Of a DNA stretch of 19,064 nucleotides, positions 1 through 6,405 are shown one piece after another. Location of the stretch: NCBI GenBank assembly GCA_910585615.1, contig CAJUFO010000082.1, positions 1 to 19,064 on the forward strand. The letters are read 5' to 3'. The notes beneath the pieces are model-generated. The model was not told where the DNA came from, searched no databases, and saw only the letters and a program-made list of their open reading frames with translations. The stretch is from an uncultured Acetatifactor sp. (GTDB lineage: Bacteria; Bacillota; Clostridia; Lachnospirales; Lachnospiraceae). Position 1 is the first letter of the stretch. Every line of letters starts with the position of its first letter. Position numbers and translations under genes: made by a program.

Positions 1-194
1 TGGCGGTGGAGGAGAAGTATCGGGGCCGTGGCATCGGCCATAAACTCTTCGATACCCTGCTGGAGCTGTGCCGGGAGCGGAAGTATGATGGCCTGGAGCT
101 GCAGGTCAACGCCGGGAATGCGGCAGCCAGGGCCATGTATGAGAAATACGGGTTTACGGAAAAATCCGTCAATATGGAGTTTTTGGGGCTTTGA
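1..194 (+). CDS. GNAT family N-acetyltransferase, C-terminal part (cut by window edge)
   Basis: This is the last 64 codons of a gene that begins before the window; the first complete codon is at base 3. The sequence AVEEKYRGRGIG is motif A of the GNAT fold, the R/Q-x-x-G-x-G/A loop that holds the pyrophosphate of acetyl-CoA. It is followed by a helix, then LELQVNAGNAAARAMYEKYGF, which is the usual motif B region: the N-x-x-A-x-x-x-Y-x-x-x-GF pattern that closes most GNAT proteins. The frame stays open to the left edge, so the GTG at base 6 is an internal valine and not a start. The substrate cannot be told from this fragment. A hairpin at 235-261 follows the stop. Confidence 0.9.
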   Translation, partial: AVEEKYRGRGIGHKLFDTLLELCRERKYDGLELQVNAGNAAARAMYEKYGFTEKSVNMEFLGL

Positions 195-234
195 AGATAC
201 GGGGGAACCCTGGAATTCATTGCCGCCAGACATC

Positions 235-261
235 AAAAGCTGCCCTTGCCCGGCAGCTTTT
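235..261 (+). terminator. Probable intrinsic terminator after the GNAT gene
   Basis: A perfect 10-bp inverted repeat, AAAAGCTGCC and GGCAGCTTTT, surrounds a 7-base loop. The A-run on the left and T-run on the right let it work in either direction, although no long T tract continues past the stem. It lies 40 bases after the GNAT stop and before the promoter of the next gene. Confidence 0.55.
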
Positions 262-311
262 GTGGTTTCAAAGATTAACCGTGGGTTGAGAGAGCCTTTC
301 CTGGGAATATC

Positions 312-340
312 TGTACATAGCAGGGAAACACCAATATAAT
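312..340 (+). promoter_or_regulatory. Sigma-A-type promoter for the XRE/ABC operon
   Basis: TGTACA at 312-317 and a perfect TATAAT at 335-340 are separated by 17 bases. The start codon of the XRE gene is 38 bases past the -10 box, which leaves a short leader with an AGAGGAA ribosome binding site. Confidence 0.6.
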
Positions 341-377
341 AAAAGCCAATACCGAAACGGAGCAGAGAGGAAACCAA

Positions 378-1349
378 ATGAACATCTACATTGGAGAAAA
401 CATCAGGAGGCTGCGCCTGGAAAAGCGCATTACCCAGGAGCAGCTCTCCGAGGCCATGGGCGTCTCCTGTGCCGCAGTGAGCAAGTGGGAGCGGAGCGAC
501 ACGCTGCCGGATATCTCGTTATTGCCTTTGCTGGCCCATTATTTCAGCGTGTCCATCGATGAGCTCATGGGCTATGACGCCGCCCGGATCGAGGAGGAGA
601 TCCAGTGCTTCATGGAGGAGCACGGCAGGCTTTTCCGGGCGGGAGACAGGCAGGCGTATACCCGGCTGTCCGAGGAGGCCTACAGAAAATACCCCAATGA
701 CTACAGAGTCATGAACTACTATATGTGGGATAAGGCAGGGGACTATGTGGACAATGACCCCATGGTGCTCCTGGAGAACAGGAAAGAGCTGCTGTCCCTG
801 TGCCGGAGGACGCTGGAGGGCTGCAGCAATGCGCTCCTGCGCATGGACGCCATCAACATGCAGGGCAAGCTGCTCCATGCCCAGGGAAGGACCGATGAGG
901 CCGTGGCGCTGTACAAAAAAGAAATCCCCAACTGGTATCTGACCTGCGGCCAGAAGACGGAACAGCTTTTTGCCAAGGGCACAACAGAGCATGCCAGACA
1001 GTTGCGGTTCAACATGCTGGAGCTGGGCGCCTTTACCGTGAACAAAAAGTGCAGCGAAATCTGGTTCTGCCAGGGGCTCTCCACGAAAGAGAAGGCCCAG
1101 GCGGCCCTGGCTGTCTGCGCCGGGCTTGAGGCTCTGGGGGGAATCCCGTGCTGCCCTGAGACAGACTACTATCTCAGCGGCTTTGCCGCAGCCATGGCCA
1201 GGAGGCTCCGGGAAACAGGGGAAGAGGACAAAGCGGCAGAAAAACTTGACAGAATCGGCCAGGACGCCAGAAAGCGCTTTCTGGAATACAGCGAGACAGA
1301 CCCGGTGGCAAAGGAAGTCCTGTCCTACGACTTCCTGGATTTCCTCTGA
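378..1349 (+). CDS. XRE-family transcriptional regulator with C-terminal helical domain
   Basis: This 323-residue protein has an N-terminal Cro/C1-type helix-turn-helix at about residues 4-60. Its pattern is typical: IGENIRRLR, then ITQEQLSEAMGVS with the recognition helix AAVSKWERSDTLPDI, then LLPLLAHYFSVSIDELMGYD. The remaining 260 residues are mostly helical and resemble the TPR-like sensor region of RRNPP/Rgg-like and related Firmicutes regulators. No enzyme motif is seen there. The start at 378 has an AGAGGAA ribosome binding site 7 bases upstream. The gene runs in the same direction as the ABC exporter 109 bases downstream and probably controls it, a common pairing in Clostridia. The bound ligand, if any, is unknown. 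Confidence 0.88.
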   Translation: MNIYIGENIRRLRLEKRITQEQLSEAMGVSCAAVSKWERSDTLPDISLLPLLAHYFSVSIDELMGYDAARIEEEIQCFMEEHGRLFRAGDRQAYTRLSEEAYRKYPNDYRVMNYYMWDKAGDYVDNDPMVLLENRKELLSLCRRTLEGCSNALLRMDAINMQGKLLHAQGRTDEAVALYKKEIPNWYLTCGQKTEQLFAKGTTEHARQLRFNMLELGAFTVNKKCSEIWFCQGLSTKEKAQAALAVCAGLEALGGIPCCPETDYYLSGFAAAMARRLRETGEEDKAAEKLDRIGQDARKRFLEYSETDPVAKEVLSYDFLDFL

Positions 1350-1458
1350 TATGAGACAGAAAGAATGTGAGGCCATTCAAGCTGAGTTGAATGAATTCGG
1401 AAGGCATGCAGGATTCACATGCTGCTGACGCTGCCCCTGAGGCAGGCAAGGAGGAGAA

Positions 1459-3102
1459 ATGAGGACAACACAGAGCAAAAGGCTGTTTCAAAGAAAGGTG
1501 GCGCAGATAGCCGCCATGTCGTTCTTCCTGTCCATGTTGCTCCAGGCAGCGTCCCTGATTCCGGTGATGCTGATGCCGCCGGTGATTGACGCCTACATCC
1601 CCGCCGGTGAGACCGGGAAGGTGGTCCTTGGCATCCTGGCTTTCTGCGGCATTCCCGTGCTGGTGACCTTTGGCTACAACTGGTATCAGTACTACCTGAT
1701 GCTCCAAAGCCGCAGGCTCATCGCCCGCATGAACCTGGAATGCTTCGACAAGCTGATTCATCAGCCCATGGCGTTCTTTGACGGGAACCATTCCGCAGAA
1801 CTGGCCCAGAAGGCCTCCGCCGACATCATGTCCTATATCGCGGTGTGGACGATCGACCTGCCCAAGCTTCTGGCCAATGGGGCATGCGGCATCCTGATTT
1901 TCCTGCTGCTGTGGAGGATTCATAGCTTCCTGGCCCTGTTCCAGGTGCTGTACATCCCGGTGAGCTTAGGGTTGATGAAGCTGGTGGGGGACAGGCTCCA
2001 GTCCCTGATCGCCAAGGTGGTGGATTTCAATGCCGGGTATCAGAAGCAGATGCAGGAGGCTTTCCGCTCCATACGCCTGGTGAAGGCCCAGGTGCTGGAG
2101 GAGCAGGAAAGCAGGAGGGTGGAGGAAATCCAGGGCAGCGTGCTGAAGCTCTGGGGCAAGGTGGCGTTCTATGACAATTTCGTAGGAGGCATATCCCATA
2201 CCCTGATGCCGGGATTCTTCTATGGGGCCACATTCATCCTGGCGGCTCTGCTGGCCGCTGCCCGGGCCATTTCCATCGGCTACATGACCGCGGCGGTGGG
2301 CTACGGCGTCAGGATACACGCTGTTTTTACCGATTTGATTTCCATCTACAACGGATACAGGAAAGCCAGGGGACAGGTCAGCGCCGTGCAGGGCTACCTG
2401 GAACTGGAGGACGAGCGGGACAGCCCGGGAAAAGACAGTTGGCGCTTTGAAGAGGAGATTGTCTTCGAGGACGTGACTTTCCGGTATCCCCGCACGGAGA
2501 AGGACATCCTGAACCATAAGAACCTGCGGATAAAGCAGGGGAACTGGGTAGGGATAAGGGGCGAGAGCGGCGTGGGAAAGAGCACCGTTCTGGAGCTGCT
2601 GCTGCGGTTCTACCAGGTGGACGGGGGCACAATCCGGGTGGACGGAAAGCCCCTGGAAGAAATCGAGCTGTATGACCTGCGCAGAGCCATCTCCTATGTG
2701 CCCCAGGAGCCTGTGCTGCGACAGGGGACTATTCGGGACAATCTGCTGCTGGCAAGGCCGGACGCCACAGAGGAGAAGCTGCAGGACGCGGCGGAGAGGA
2801 CAGGGATCCTGGCGCAGATAGAGGGCGGCCTTGACCGGGAAATCGGGGAGCAGGGCATGGCGCTGTCCGGTGGGGAGCGGCAGAGGATTGCCGTGGCCAG
2901 ATGCCTTTTGGAGGAAAGGAAAGTGATCCTCCTGGACGAAGCCACCAGTCAGCTGGACGGAGCTGCCCAGGAGGCCATGGCAATGCTTTTGCGCCAGGAG
3001 CAGAAGAGCCGAGGGGCCACTGTGCTCAGCGTGGCCCACAGGCTGGAGTTCAACCGGTTCGCGGATGCCACGATTCTGCTGGATGACGGGGGTTCCCGAT
3101 AG
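1459..3102 (+). CDS. ABC exporter half-transporter (fused permease and ATPase)
   Basis: The 547-residue protein has a type-I exporter membrane domain (about residues 15-300, roughly six hydrophobic segments, with the cytoplasmic loop containing FFDGNHSAELAQKASADI) followed by an ATPase domain. Walker A is GESGVGKST at about 368-376, the Q-loop is YVPQEP near 415, the signature is LSGGERQ at about 469, Walker B is VILLDEATS near 490, and the H-loop histidine is in VAHRLE near 527. All catalytic positions are present. The start has AAGGAGG nine bases upstream. The C-terminus stops at LLDDGGSR, about 20-30 residues earlier than most family members, which usually continue with a G-x-H-x-E-L helix. 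The substrate is unknown. No second half-transporter is adjacent, so it may act as a homodimer. Confidence 0.9.
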   Translation: MRTTQSKRLFQRKVAQIAAMSFFLSMLLQAASLIPVMLMPPVIDAYIPAGETGKVVLGILAFCGIPVLVTFGYNWYQYYLMLQSRRLIARMNLECFDKLIHQPMAFFDGNHSAELAQKASADIMSYIAVWTIDLPKLLANGACGILIFLLLWRIHSFLALFQVLYIPVSLGLMKLVGDRLQSLIAKVVDFNAGYQKQMQEAFRSIRLVKAQVLEEQESRRVEEIQGSVLKLWGKVAFYDNFVGGISHTLMPGFFYGATFILAALLAAARAISIGYMTAAVGYGVRIHAVFTDLISIYNGYRKARGQVSAVQGYLELEDERDSPGKDSWRFEEEIVFEDVTFRYPRTEKDILNHKNLRIKQGNWVGIRGESGVGKSTVLELLLRFYQVDGGTIRVDGKPLEEIELYDLRRAISYVPQEPVLRQGTIRDNLLLARPDATEEKLQDAAERTGILAQIEGGLDREIGEQGMALSGGERQRIAVARCLLEERKVILLDEATSQLDGAAQEAMAMLLRQEQKSRGATVLSVAHRLEFNRFADATILLDDGGSR

Positions 3103-3118
3103 GTAGGGGCTGCCTATT
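3098..3118. terminator. Possible shared terminator between convergent genes
   Basis: ATAGGTAG and CTGCCTAT form an 8-bp stem (one G-T pair) around a GGG loop, overlapping the TAG stop of the ABC gene. The convergent GyrI-like gene ends 14 bases away. No T tract follows, so this is a weak call. Confidence 0.3.
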
Positions 3119-3131
3119 GCTCCCCGCGGAA

Positions 3132-3596
3132 TCAAAGCCGCCGGATGGGGAAGAACATATACTGCTTCCCTGTCTCCGGGCAGGCGAAATCATGTACGGC
3201 CCCTGTCAGGGAGAGGCGGTTCTCCTCCAGCCAGCGCAGCATTTCCGGGAAAGTATCCCCGCCGTCGCACTCCGCGCAGAGATATTCAAAGCCGGGAATG
3301 ACCCATTTCGTCCAGCCCTCCGGAGCCTGGGCCTCATCCTCGCACTCCACCCCGGCCAGATACAGCCCTTTGCTGAACCCCTCCTCCCAGGGCCGAAAAG
3401 AGAGGGAGAAGTCGGACATGGCGCCCCAGATGCCGGCCAGGTCGCCGTTTTCGTCCTTTTTCGCCAGATGCTGGATTTCCGCGAAATGGGAGTTGGCATC
3501 CTCCCACAGTCTCTGGACGAAGCCCTGGCCGTCCAGCGTGGAGCCCTCCTTGCCGATTACGGTAAAAGATTCCTTGATGCACTTGTTCACGTTCAT
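3132..3596 (-). CDS. GyrI-like small-molecule-binding (effector-binding) domain protein
   Basis: This 154-residue protein consists only of the GyrI-like/AraC effector-binding fold, with no DNA-binding domain. Family features visible are SFTVIGKEGST near the N-terminus, LWEDANSHF, the central GIWGAMSDFSLSFRPWEEGF followed by GLYLAGVEC, GWTKWVIPGFEY, and the C-terminal GAVHDFACPETGKQYMFFPI. Such stand-alone proteins bind hydrophobic or cationic small molecules. I chose the ATG at 3596 because GGAGGT lies 6 bases upstream of it; the ATG at 3602 is only 1 base from that site. It is the last gene of a minus-strand operon after GNAT and NUDIX genes and starts 13 bases after the NUDIX stop. The ligand is not known. 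Confidence 0.85.
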   Translation of the reverse strand: MNVNKCIKESFTVIGKEGSTLDGQGFVQRLWEDANSHFAEIQHLAKKDENGDLAGIWGAMSDFSLSFRPWEEGFSKGLYLAGVECEDEAQAPEGWTKWVIPGFEYLCAECDGGDTFPEMLRWLEENRLSLTGAVHDFACPETGKQYMFFPIRRL

Positions 3597-3609
3597 TGCC
3601 ATACCTCCG

Positions 3610-4095
3610 TTATGTATCCCGCTCCGCGCCCGCACCTTGGCAGTACAGGGAAAAGGGCGGGTGGGAATTGCTCTCGTAGGGCGTAAGCTCCAGCCCGTCT
3701 TTCCCGGAGGCCGCGCTCTGTATCAGCTTTTTCGTCAAATCCGGCACGTCTTCCCGGGCCAGAGCCTCCGCCACTTCCATCCAGACTACCTCGCTGTTCT
3801 CGTCGCCGTCGGAGACGGGCGTACCGGAGACATATCCTGCCCGGAACGCGATGTACCAGTCATGCATGTTGAAGCGGATGCCGATGATGCTCTGCGGTTC
3901 TACTCTGATCCCGGTCTCCTCCAGGTATTCCCGGACAAGGGCATCCTGGGGCGTCTCGTTCCACTCCACATATCCGCCGGGGACGATCAGCTTGCCAGCG
4001 CCGCCGCCGTAGGTATGCCTTGCCAGCAGGACTTTGCCCTCATGTATCACGACTCCAGTGACGCTTTGTCCCCAGTTGGTGTTGCTGTTCTCCAT
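3610..4095 (-). CDS. NUDIX hydrolase
   Basis: The protein has a complete Nudix box, G-x5-E-x7-R-E-x2-E-E-x-G-I, in the stretch starting GGYVEWNETP. It is preceded by the usual strand VLLARHTYGG..LIVPGG. The acidic REYLEE core that binds Mg2+ is intact, so hydrolysis of a nucleoside diphosphate linked to another group is expected. Two ATGs are close together: 4104 with only 3 bases after AGAGGAG, and 4095 with 8-9 bases. I prefer 4095 (161 residues); 4104 would give 164. It is the middle gene of a GNAT-NUDIX-GyrI operon, 45 bases after the GNAT stop. The true substrate cannot be read from the sequence. Confidence 0.88.
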   Translation of the reverse strand: MENSNTNWGQSVTGVVIHEGKVLLARHTYGGGAGKLIVPGGYVEWNETPQDALVREYLEETGIRVEPQSIIGIRFNMHDWYIAFRAGYVSGTPVSDGDENSEVVWMEVAEALAREDVPDLTKKLIQSAASGKDGLELTPYESNSHPPFSLYCQGAGAERDT

Positions 4096-4140
4096 TTCAT
4101 CCACTCCTCTGTGCAGAAACCGGCTGCTGTAGCCGTCCTG

Positions 4141-4791
4141 TCATGTGCCTGGAATGCCTTTGCCCAGAATCTCCTCCATGGACGCCGCATCGAAAGCCTG
4201 CAATGCCCTGTGGTCCGTCAGGGCTTTCACGATGCGCCACCCGTCTTTGCTGTTGACGGCGTTCTGGGGCAGCGGGACGAAGCCCAGATCCAGATAGACC
4301 TTGCAGGCCAGCCAGGTGGTGGTCTGGGTGGGGATTTTGGCGTGGGTGTAGCCCAGCCCCCGCATGATGTCCAGCACATGGACGATCAGAGGCTTCGCCA
4401 GGCCCTTTCCCTGATGCTCCCTGCGGACGGCTACCCAGTGGAGCCAGCCGGAGCCGGATCTGTCCCGGCCGGTGATGTCGTAGTAGGCCGTGGCGGTGGC
4501 CACCTTTCTGCCCTCCGCATCCTCCACGAATACCATACGGTTCAGGAGGGACTCCTCCCTGCCGCCGTAATATCTGTTCCAGGCCTCCAGACCCTGCTCG
4601 TAGGTGGAGAATTCCTTTGCGGACTTCTCGATGTCAATCCAGGCGTCCCTGTCCCCAGGCTGATAGAAGACGAAACGGTAGTCGTCCGGAAGGGGATGAC
4701 AGGGGAGATTGTCCAGATCCTGCTCCAGTAGCAGTTCGTAGTATTTTATCCGGCAGTCATGATTGTCGAATTGCAGGGCTGTCTGATTCAT
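4141..4791 (-). CDS. GNAT family N-acetyltransferase
   Basis: The 216-residue protein carries the GNAT core in its second half. WLHWVAVRREHQGKGLAKPLI (about residues 117-137) is motif A with the Q-x-x-G-x-G/A acetyl-CoA loop. It is followed by TTTWLACKVYLDLGFVPL, the motif B helix and strand. The N-terminal 80 residues are an extension before the fold and contain DDYRFVFYQPGDRDAWIDIE, the usual first strand and helix. The start at 4791 has AGGAGG 8 bases upstream. It leads a minus-strand operon with NUDIX and GyrI-like genes, which suggests chemical modification and sensing of a small molecule. The acceptor is unknown. Confidence 0.88.
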   Translation of the reverse strand: MNQTALQFDNHDCRIKYYELLLEQDLDNLPCHPLPDDYRFVFYQPGDRDAWIDIEKSAKEFSTYEQGLEAWNRYYGGREESLLNRMVFVEDAEGRKVATATAYYDITGRDRSGSGWLHWVAVRREHQGKGLAKPLIVHVLDIMRGLGYTHAKIPTQTTTWLACKVYLDLGFVPLPQNAVNSKDGWRIVKALTDHRALQAFDAASMEEILGKGIPGT

Positions 4792-4923
4792 CGCGATGCC
4801 TCCTAAAAGTCTGGCACGTCACGGGCCGTGCCTGTTTCCTGTAGAACTTTCGTGATGCCATAAAGGTATCATAATGCGTTTTTTGTGTCAAGGCAGGCAG
4901 CCGGATTTCTGTCAAAGTTTTTC

Positions 4924-4952
4924 TTGACAATTATACACCTATGGCTTATTCT
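4924..4952 (+). promoter_or_regulatory. Near-consensus promoter upstream of the Panacea locus
   Basis: A perfect TTGACA (4924-4929) is followed after 17 bases by TATTCT (4947-4952). It would give a leader of about 180 bases before the Panacea start codon. The same TTGACA is half of an inverted pair with TGTCAA at 4910-4915. Confidence 0.45.
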
Positions 4953-5086
4953 GGATATAGAAACAAGTGAATAAAGCTTGTGGGAAGTCTTGTATTCAGT
5001 ATTTTAAGCTTGATGGCATTTCTGCCGTTTTCCAGTGGAGAATTATTTGAAAAATGTGATGCCTAGTGAGAGGCAAGTGAATATAC

Positions 5087-5120
5087 TGATATAAGGCGGG
5101 AGTTTGGCACGCGTGCCAAA
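5087..5120 (+). promoter_or_regulatory. Extended -10 promoter and 18-bp palindromic operator of the Panacea gene
   Basis: TGATATAAG (5087-5095) fits an extended -10 element; TATACT at 5082-5087 is an alternative. A start about 7 bases later would fall at the left edge of TTTGGCACGCGTGCCAAA (5103-5120), a perfect 18-bp palindrome that ends just before the ribosome binding site at 5127-5135. Such a position fits autorepression, or a hairpin masking the leader. Confidence 0.5.
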
Positions 5121-5140
5121 GCGTGCAGAGAGGTGTAGAT

Positions 5141-5578
5141 ATGTATAGAGCATCGGATATCGCGCGTTATATCATCGAAAGATGTAAAGAAAAGGATAGG
5201 CCAATCAGCAATTTAAAGCTGCAGAAAATCCTGTATTTCGTACAGGCTGAATTTTTGGCGGCAAAGGGTCAGCCCTGCTTTGCCGAAGCGATTGAAGCGT
5301 GGGATTTTGGCCCGGTAGTTCCATGTGTCTACTATGAGTACAGGATGTATGGCGGAGCCAATATACCATGTATGGGAAAGTCAGGGGTTCATCGGCTTAT
5401 TTCTGCGGAAGACAGGGAAATCTTGAACGGAATCATTGATGAATGCTCAAGATATGCGGCTTCCATGCTGGTTGAGATTACACATAATCAAACGCCTTGG
5501 AAAGAGGCTTACAGAAAGGGCGGGTATAATAATGTGATTACTGTCGAAAGCATAAAAAATTATTTTGGGGAGGATTAG
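5141..5578 (+). CDS. Panacea-domain (DUF4065, GepA/SocA-like) protein, candidate antitoxin
   Basis: The 145-residue protein shows the Panacea signature: ISNLKLQKILYFVQAEFLA near residues 24-42, then the paired motif IEAWDFGPVVPCVYYEY. The C-terminus has THNQTPWKEAYRKGG and ends at IKNYFGED. Panacea-domain proteins are known as antitoxins that neutralise many unrelated toxins encoded next to them, and as phage GepA/SocA-type proteins. The start is the ATG at 5141, six bases after AGAGAGGTG; the upstream GTG at 5123 in the same frame lacks a site. There is no fused DNA-binding domain. The next ORF begins 5 bases after the stop, so the locus is an operon. The domain call is firm; the antitoxin role is inferred. 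Confidence 0.85.
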   Translation: MYRASDIARYIIERCKEKDRPISNLKLQKILYFVQAEFLAAKGQPCFAEAIEAWDFGPVVPCVYYEYRMYGGANIPCMGKSGVHRLISAEDREILNGIIDECSRYAASMLVEITHNQTPWKEAYRKGGYNNVITVESIKNYFGED

Positions 5579-5583
5579 AAAAA

Positions 5584-5793
5584 GTGTCCTCGACTAAAAT
5601 CAGAATTGACAAAACAACCAGAAAAATAGACTCGCGCATTGACGACAGAGCCGTAATGGATGAAATGTCGGCAAAGATTGCAGAGATCTGTAATCTTTTG
5701 TTTGAAGACAGCAGTAAGTTTGATGAAAAAATAGCTTTTGATAAAATCTTTCAGTATATTATACTGCATAACGCTGAACACTGCCTAATGTAA
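5584..5793 (+). CDS. Small helical protein of unknown function in the Panacea operon
   Basis: This 69-residue ORF uses GTG at 5584 with GGGGAGGA (5566-5573) upstream, overlapping the end of the Panacea gene, so it is probably translated. It is charged and predicted helical (KIRIDKTTRKIDSRIDDRAV, then MDEMSAKIAEICNLLFEDS) with no signal peptide or membrane segment. I do not recognise its family. Its last codons enter the left arm of a 15-bp inverted repeat at 5763, and the stop at 5791 lies in the loop. The natural protein may have been longer and been cut short by that element. The coding region is very AT-rich: the line of 60 bases at 5701 has 15 G/C. Confidence 0.55.
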   Translation: MSSTKIRIDKTTRKIDSRIDDRAVMDEMSAKIAEICNLLFEDSSKFDEKIAFDKIFQYIILHNAEHCLM

Positions 5794-5825
5794 TCATGTG
5801 CTGAAACCAGTCAGCGTTATGCAGT
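5763..5825. repeat. 63-bp inverted-repeat element (15-bp arms, 33-nt loop), copy 1
   Basis: ACTGCATAACGCTGA at 5763-5777 pairs perfectly with TCAGCGTTATGCAGT at 5811-5825 around a 33-base loop. The loop contains the stop codon of the 69-residue ORF and the GTG start of the next. The geometry and the outer ACTGCA are the same in a second element at 7518-7580. It could be a small palindromic mobile repeat, or an RNA hairpin that couples the two ORFs. Confidence 0.7.
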
Positions 5826-6151
5826 CTGGTTTCACGGCAAGCGAAATCGTTAAGCAGTATAAATCCTATAATCGAATTCTATATTCGCAGATAAGCAATA
5901 TAGTGTATGCCTGCTTTAATGAGAATACGCCGGAGGATGCCTCTAATAAATCTGGAACCATGATTTCCAACATTGAAAAGACAGTTGCATATACCAGCAC
6001 ACAATCCTACATAGAGAGAAAGAAAAGAGCCGGTGCCGATGACAAAAGGACATATGGGGATGCGGAAAAGGCGCTCGTTAAAGTATGGGACCATGTTAAT
6101 CTGGCTCAAACACAATACAGTGGACTGAAACAGACCGATTTGGTGGAGTGA
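5798..6151 (+). CDS. Hypothetical helical protein, likely fragment of the Panacea partner gene
   Basis: The 117-residue ORF opens at GTG 5798 inside the loop of the inverted repeat; ATG 5819 is another possible start. Neither has a clear ribosome binding site. The sequence is soluble and helical, with KQYKSYNRILYSQISNIVYA near the N-terminus and ALVKVWDHVNLAQTQYSGL near the C-terminus. From memory this resembles the cytoplasmic first part of a C-terminally membrane-anchored family seen beside Panacea genes in Firmicutes, but I cannot verify that. If so, the protein ends just where the linker to the membrane segment should begin. The loss of start signals and the early stop both suggest decay. 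A real short protein remains possible. Confidence 0.45.
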   Translation: MLKPVSVMQSGFTASEIVKQYKSYNRILYSQISNIVYACFNENTPEDASNKSGTMISNIEKTVAYTSTQSYIERKKRAGADDKRTYGDAEKALVKVWDHVNLAQTQYSGLKQTDLVE

Positions 6152-6152
6152 T

Positions 6153-6347
6153 TTGATCATCATCGTCATTTTGTCGGGAACCCTTTGGACATATTACATA
6201 CGGGCGGAAAAACTGGATTCCTGGTTTGTGGCATGGTGCCGTAGATTCCCGCAGCTTGTCATGTGGCTTGGGTTTGGGATAATCGGACTGTTGTCCGTGC
6301 TTTTAGCAATCGCATTGTTCCGTCTGACGCGGGAAGGGGAAAAGTGA
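6153..6347 (+). CDS. Small two-helix membrane protein, candidate toxin or toxin remnant
   Basis: The ORF has 64 codons from a TTG at 6153, with GGTGGAG 4 bases upstream overlapping the end of the previous ORF. Two hydrophobic stretches are clear: residues 1-16 (LIIIVILSGTLWTYYI) and about 36-57 (LVMWLGFGIIGLLSVLLAIALF), joined by a short charged loop with WFVAWCRRF. A basic tail LTREGEK follows. Small membrane peptides are one of the known toxin classes paired with Panacea antitoxins, so this is the most toxin-like product of the locus. No family is recognised, the start is weak, and it could instead be the displaced membrane end of the gene before it. Confidence 0.5.
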   Translation: MIIIVILSGTLWTYYIRAEKLDSWFVAWCRRFPQLVMWLGFGIIGLLSVLLAIALFRLTREGEK

Positions 6348-6358
6348 TTGCATGCATT

Positions 6359-6393
6359 GGAAAACGGCATAGCCCGTGAGCCATGCCGTTTCC
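6359..6393. terminator. Bidirectional terminator-like hairpin between convergent operons
   Basis: GGAAAACGGCAT and ATGCCGTTTCC pair with one bulged base around a 12-base loop. The hairpin lies 11 bases after the membrane-protein stop and just before the end of the minus-strand gene at 6406. T tracts are short on both sides. Confidence 0.5.
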
Positions 6394-6405
6394 TTATCCG
6401 GGAAG

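Larger units (their letters stand above)
4792..5140. other. AT-rich divergent intergenic region
   Basis: No convincing coding frame lies in these 349 bases. They separate the minus-strand GNAT operon from the plus-strand Panacea locus. They hold a near-consensus promoter (4924-4952), repeated TGTCAA/TTGACA hexamers at 4886, 4910 and 4924, an extended -10 box (5087-5095) and an 18-bp palindrome (5103-5120). Base composition falls sharply from the G+C-rich genes on the left. Confidence 0.6.

Noticed and set aside
1351..1428. A 25-codon ORF (MRQKECEAIQ...) one base after the XRE stop
   Set aside because: It has no ribosome binding site, no recognisable family and is very short; it is most likely spacer or an old 3' extension of the XRE gene.
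3145..4731. A 528-codon plus-strand ORF opposite the GNAT-NUDIX-GyrI operon
   Set aside because: It is an antisense shadow of three genes that each have clear family motifs, and its protein is rich in unlikely proline, arginine and histidine runs.
5763..5825. Invertible switch at the Panacea inverted repeat
   Set aside because: I reversed the 33-base loop on paper: it removes the stop at 5791, but the frame then ends about 30 codons later and does not join the next ORF. No recombinase gene is in the window.
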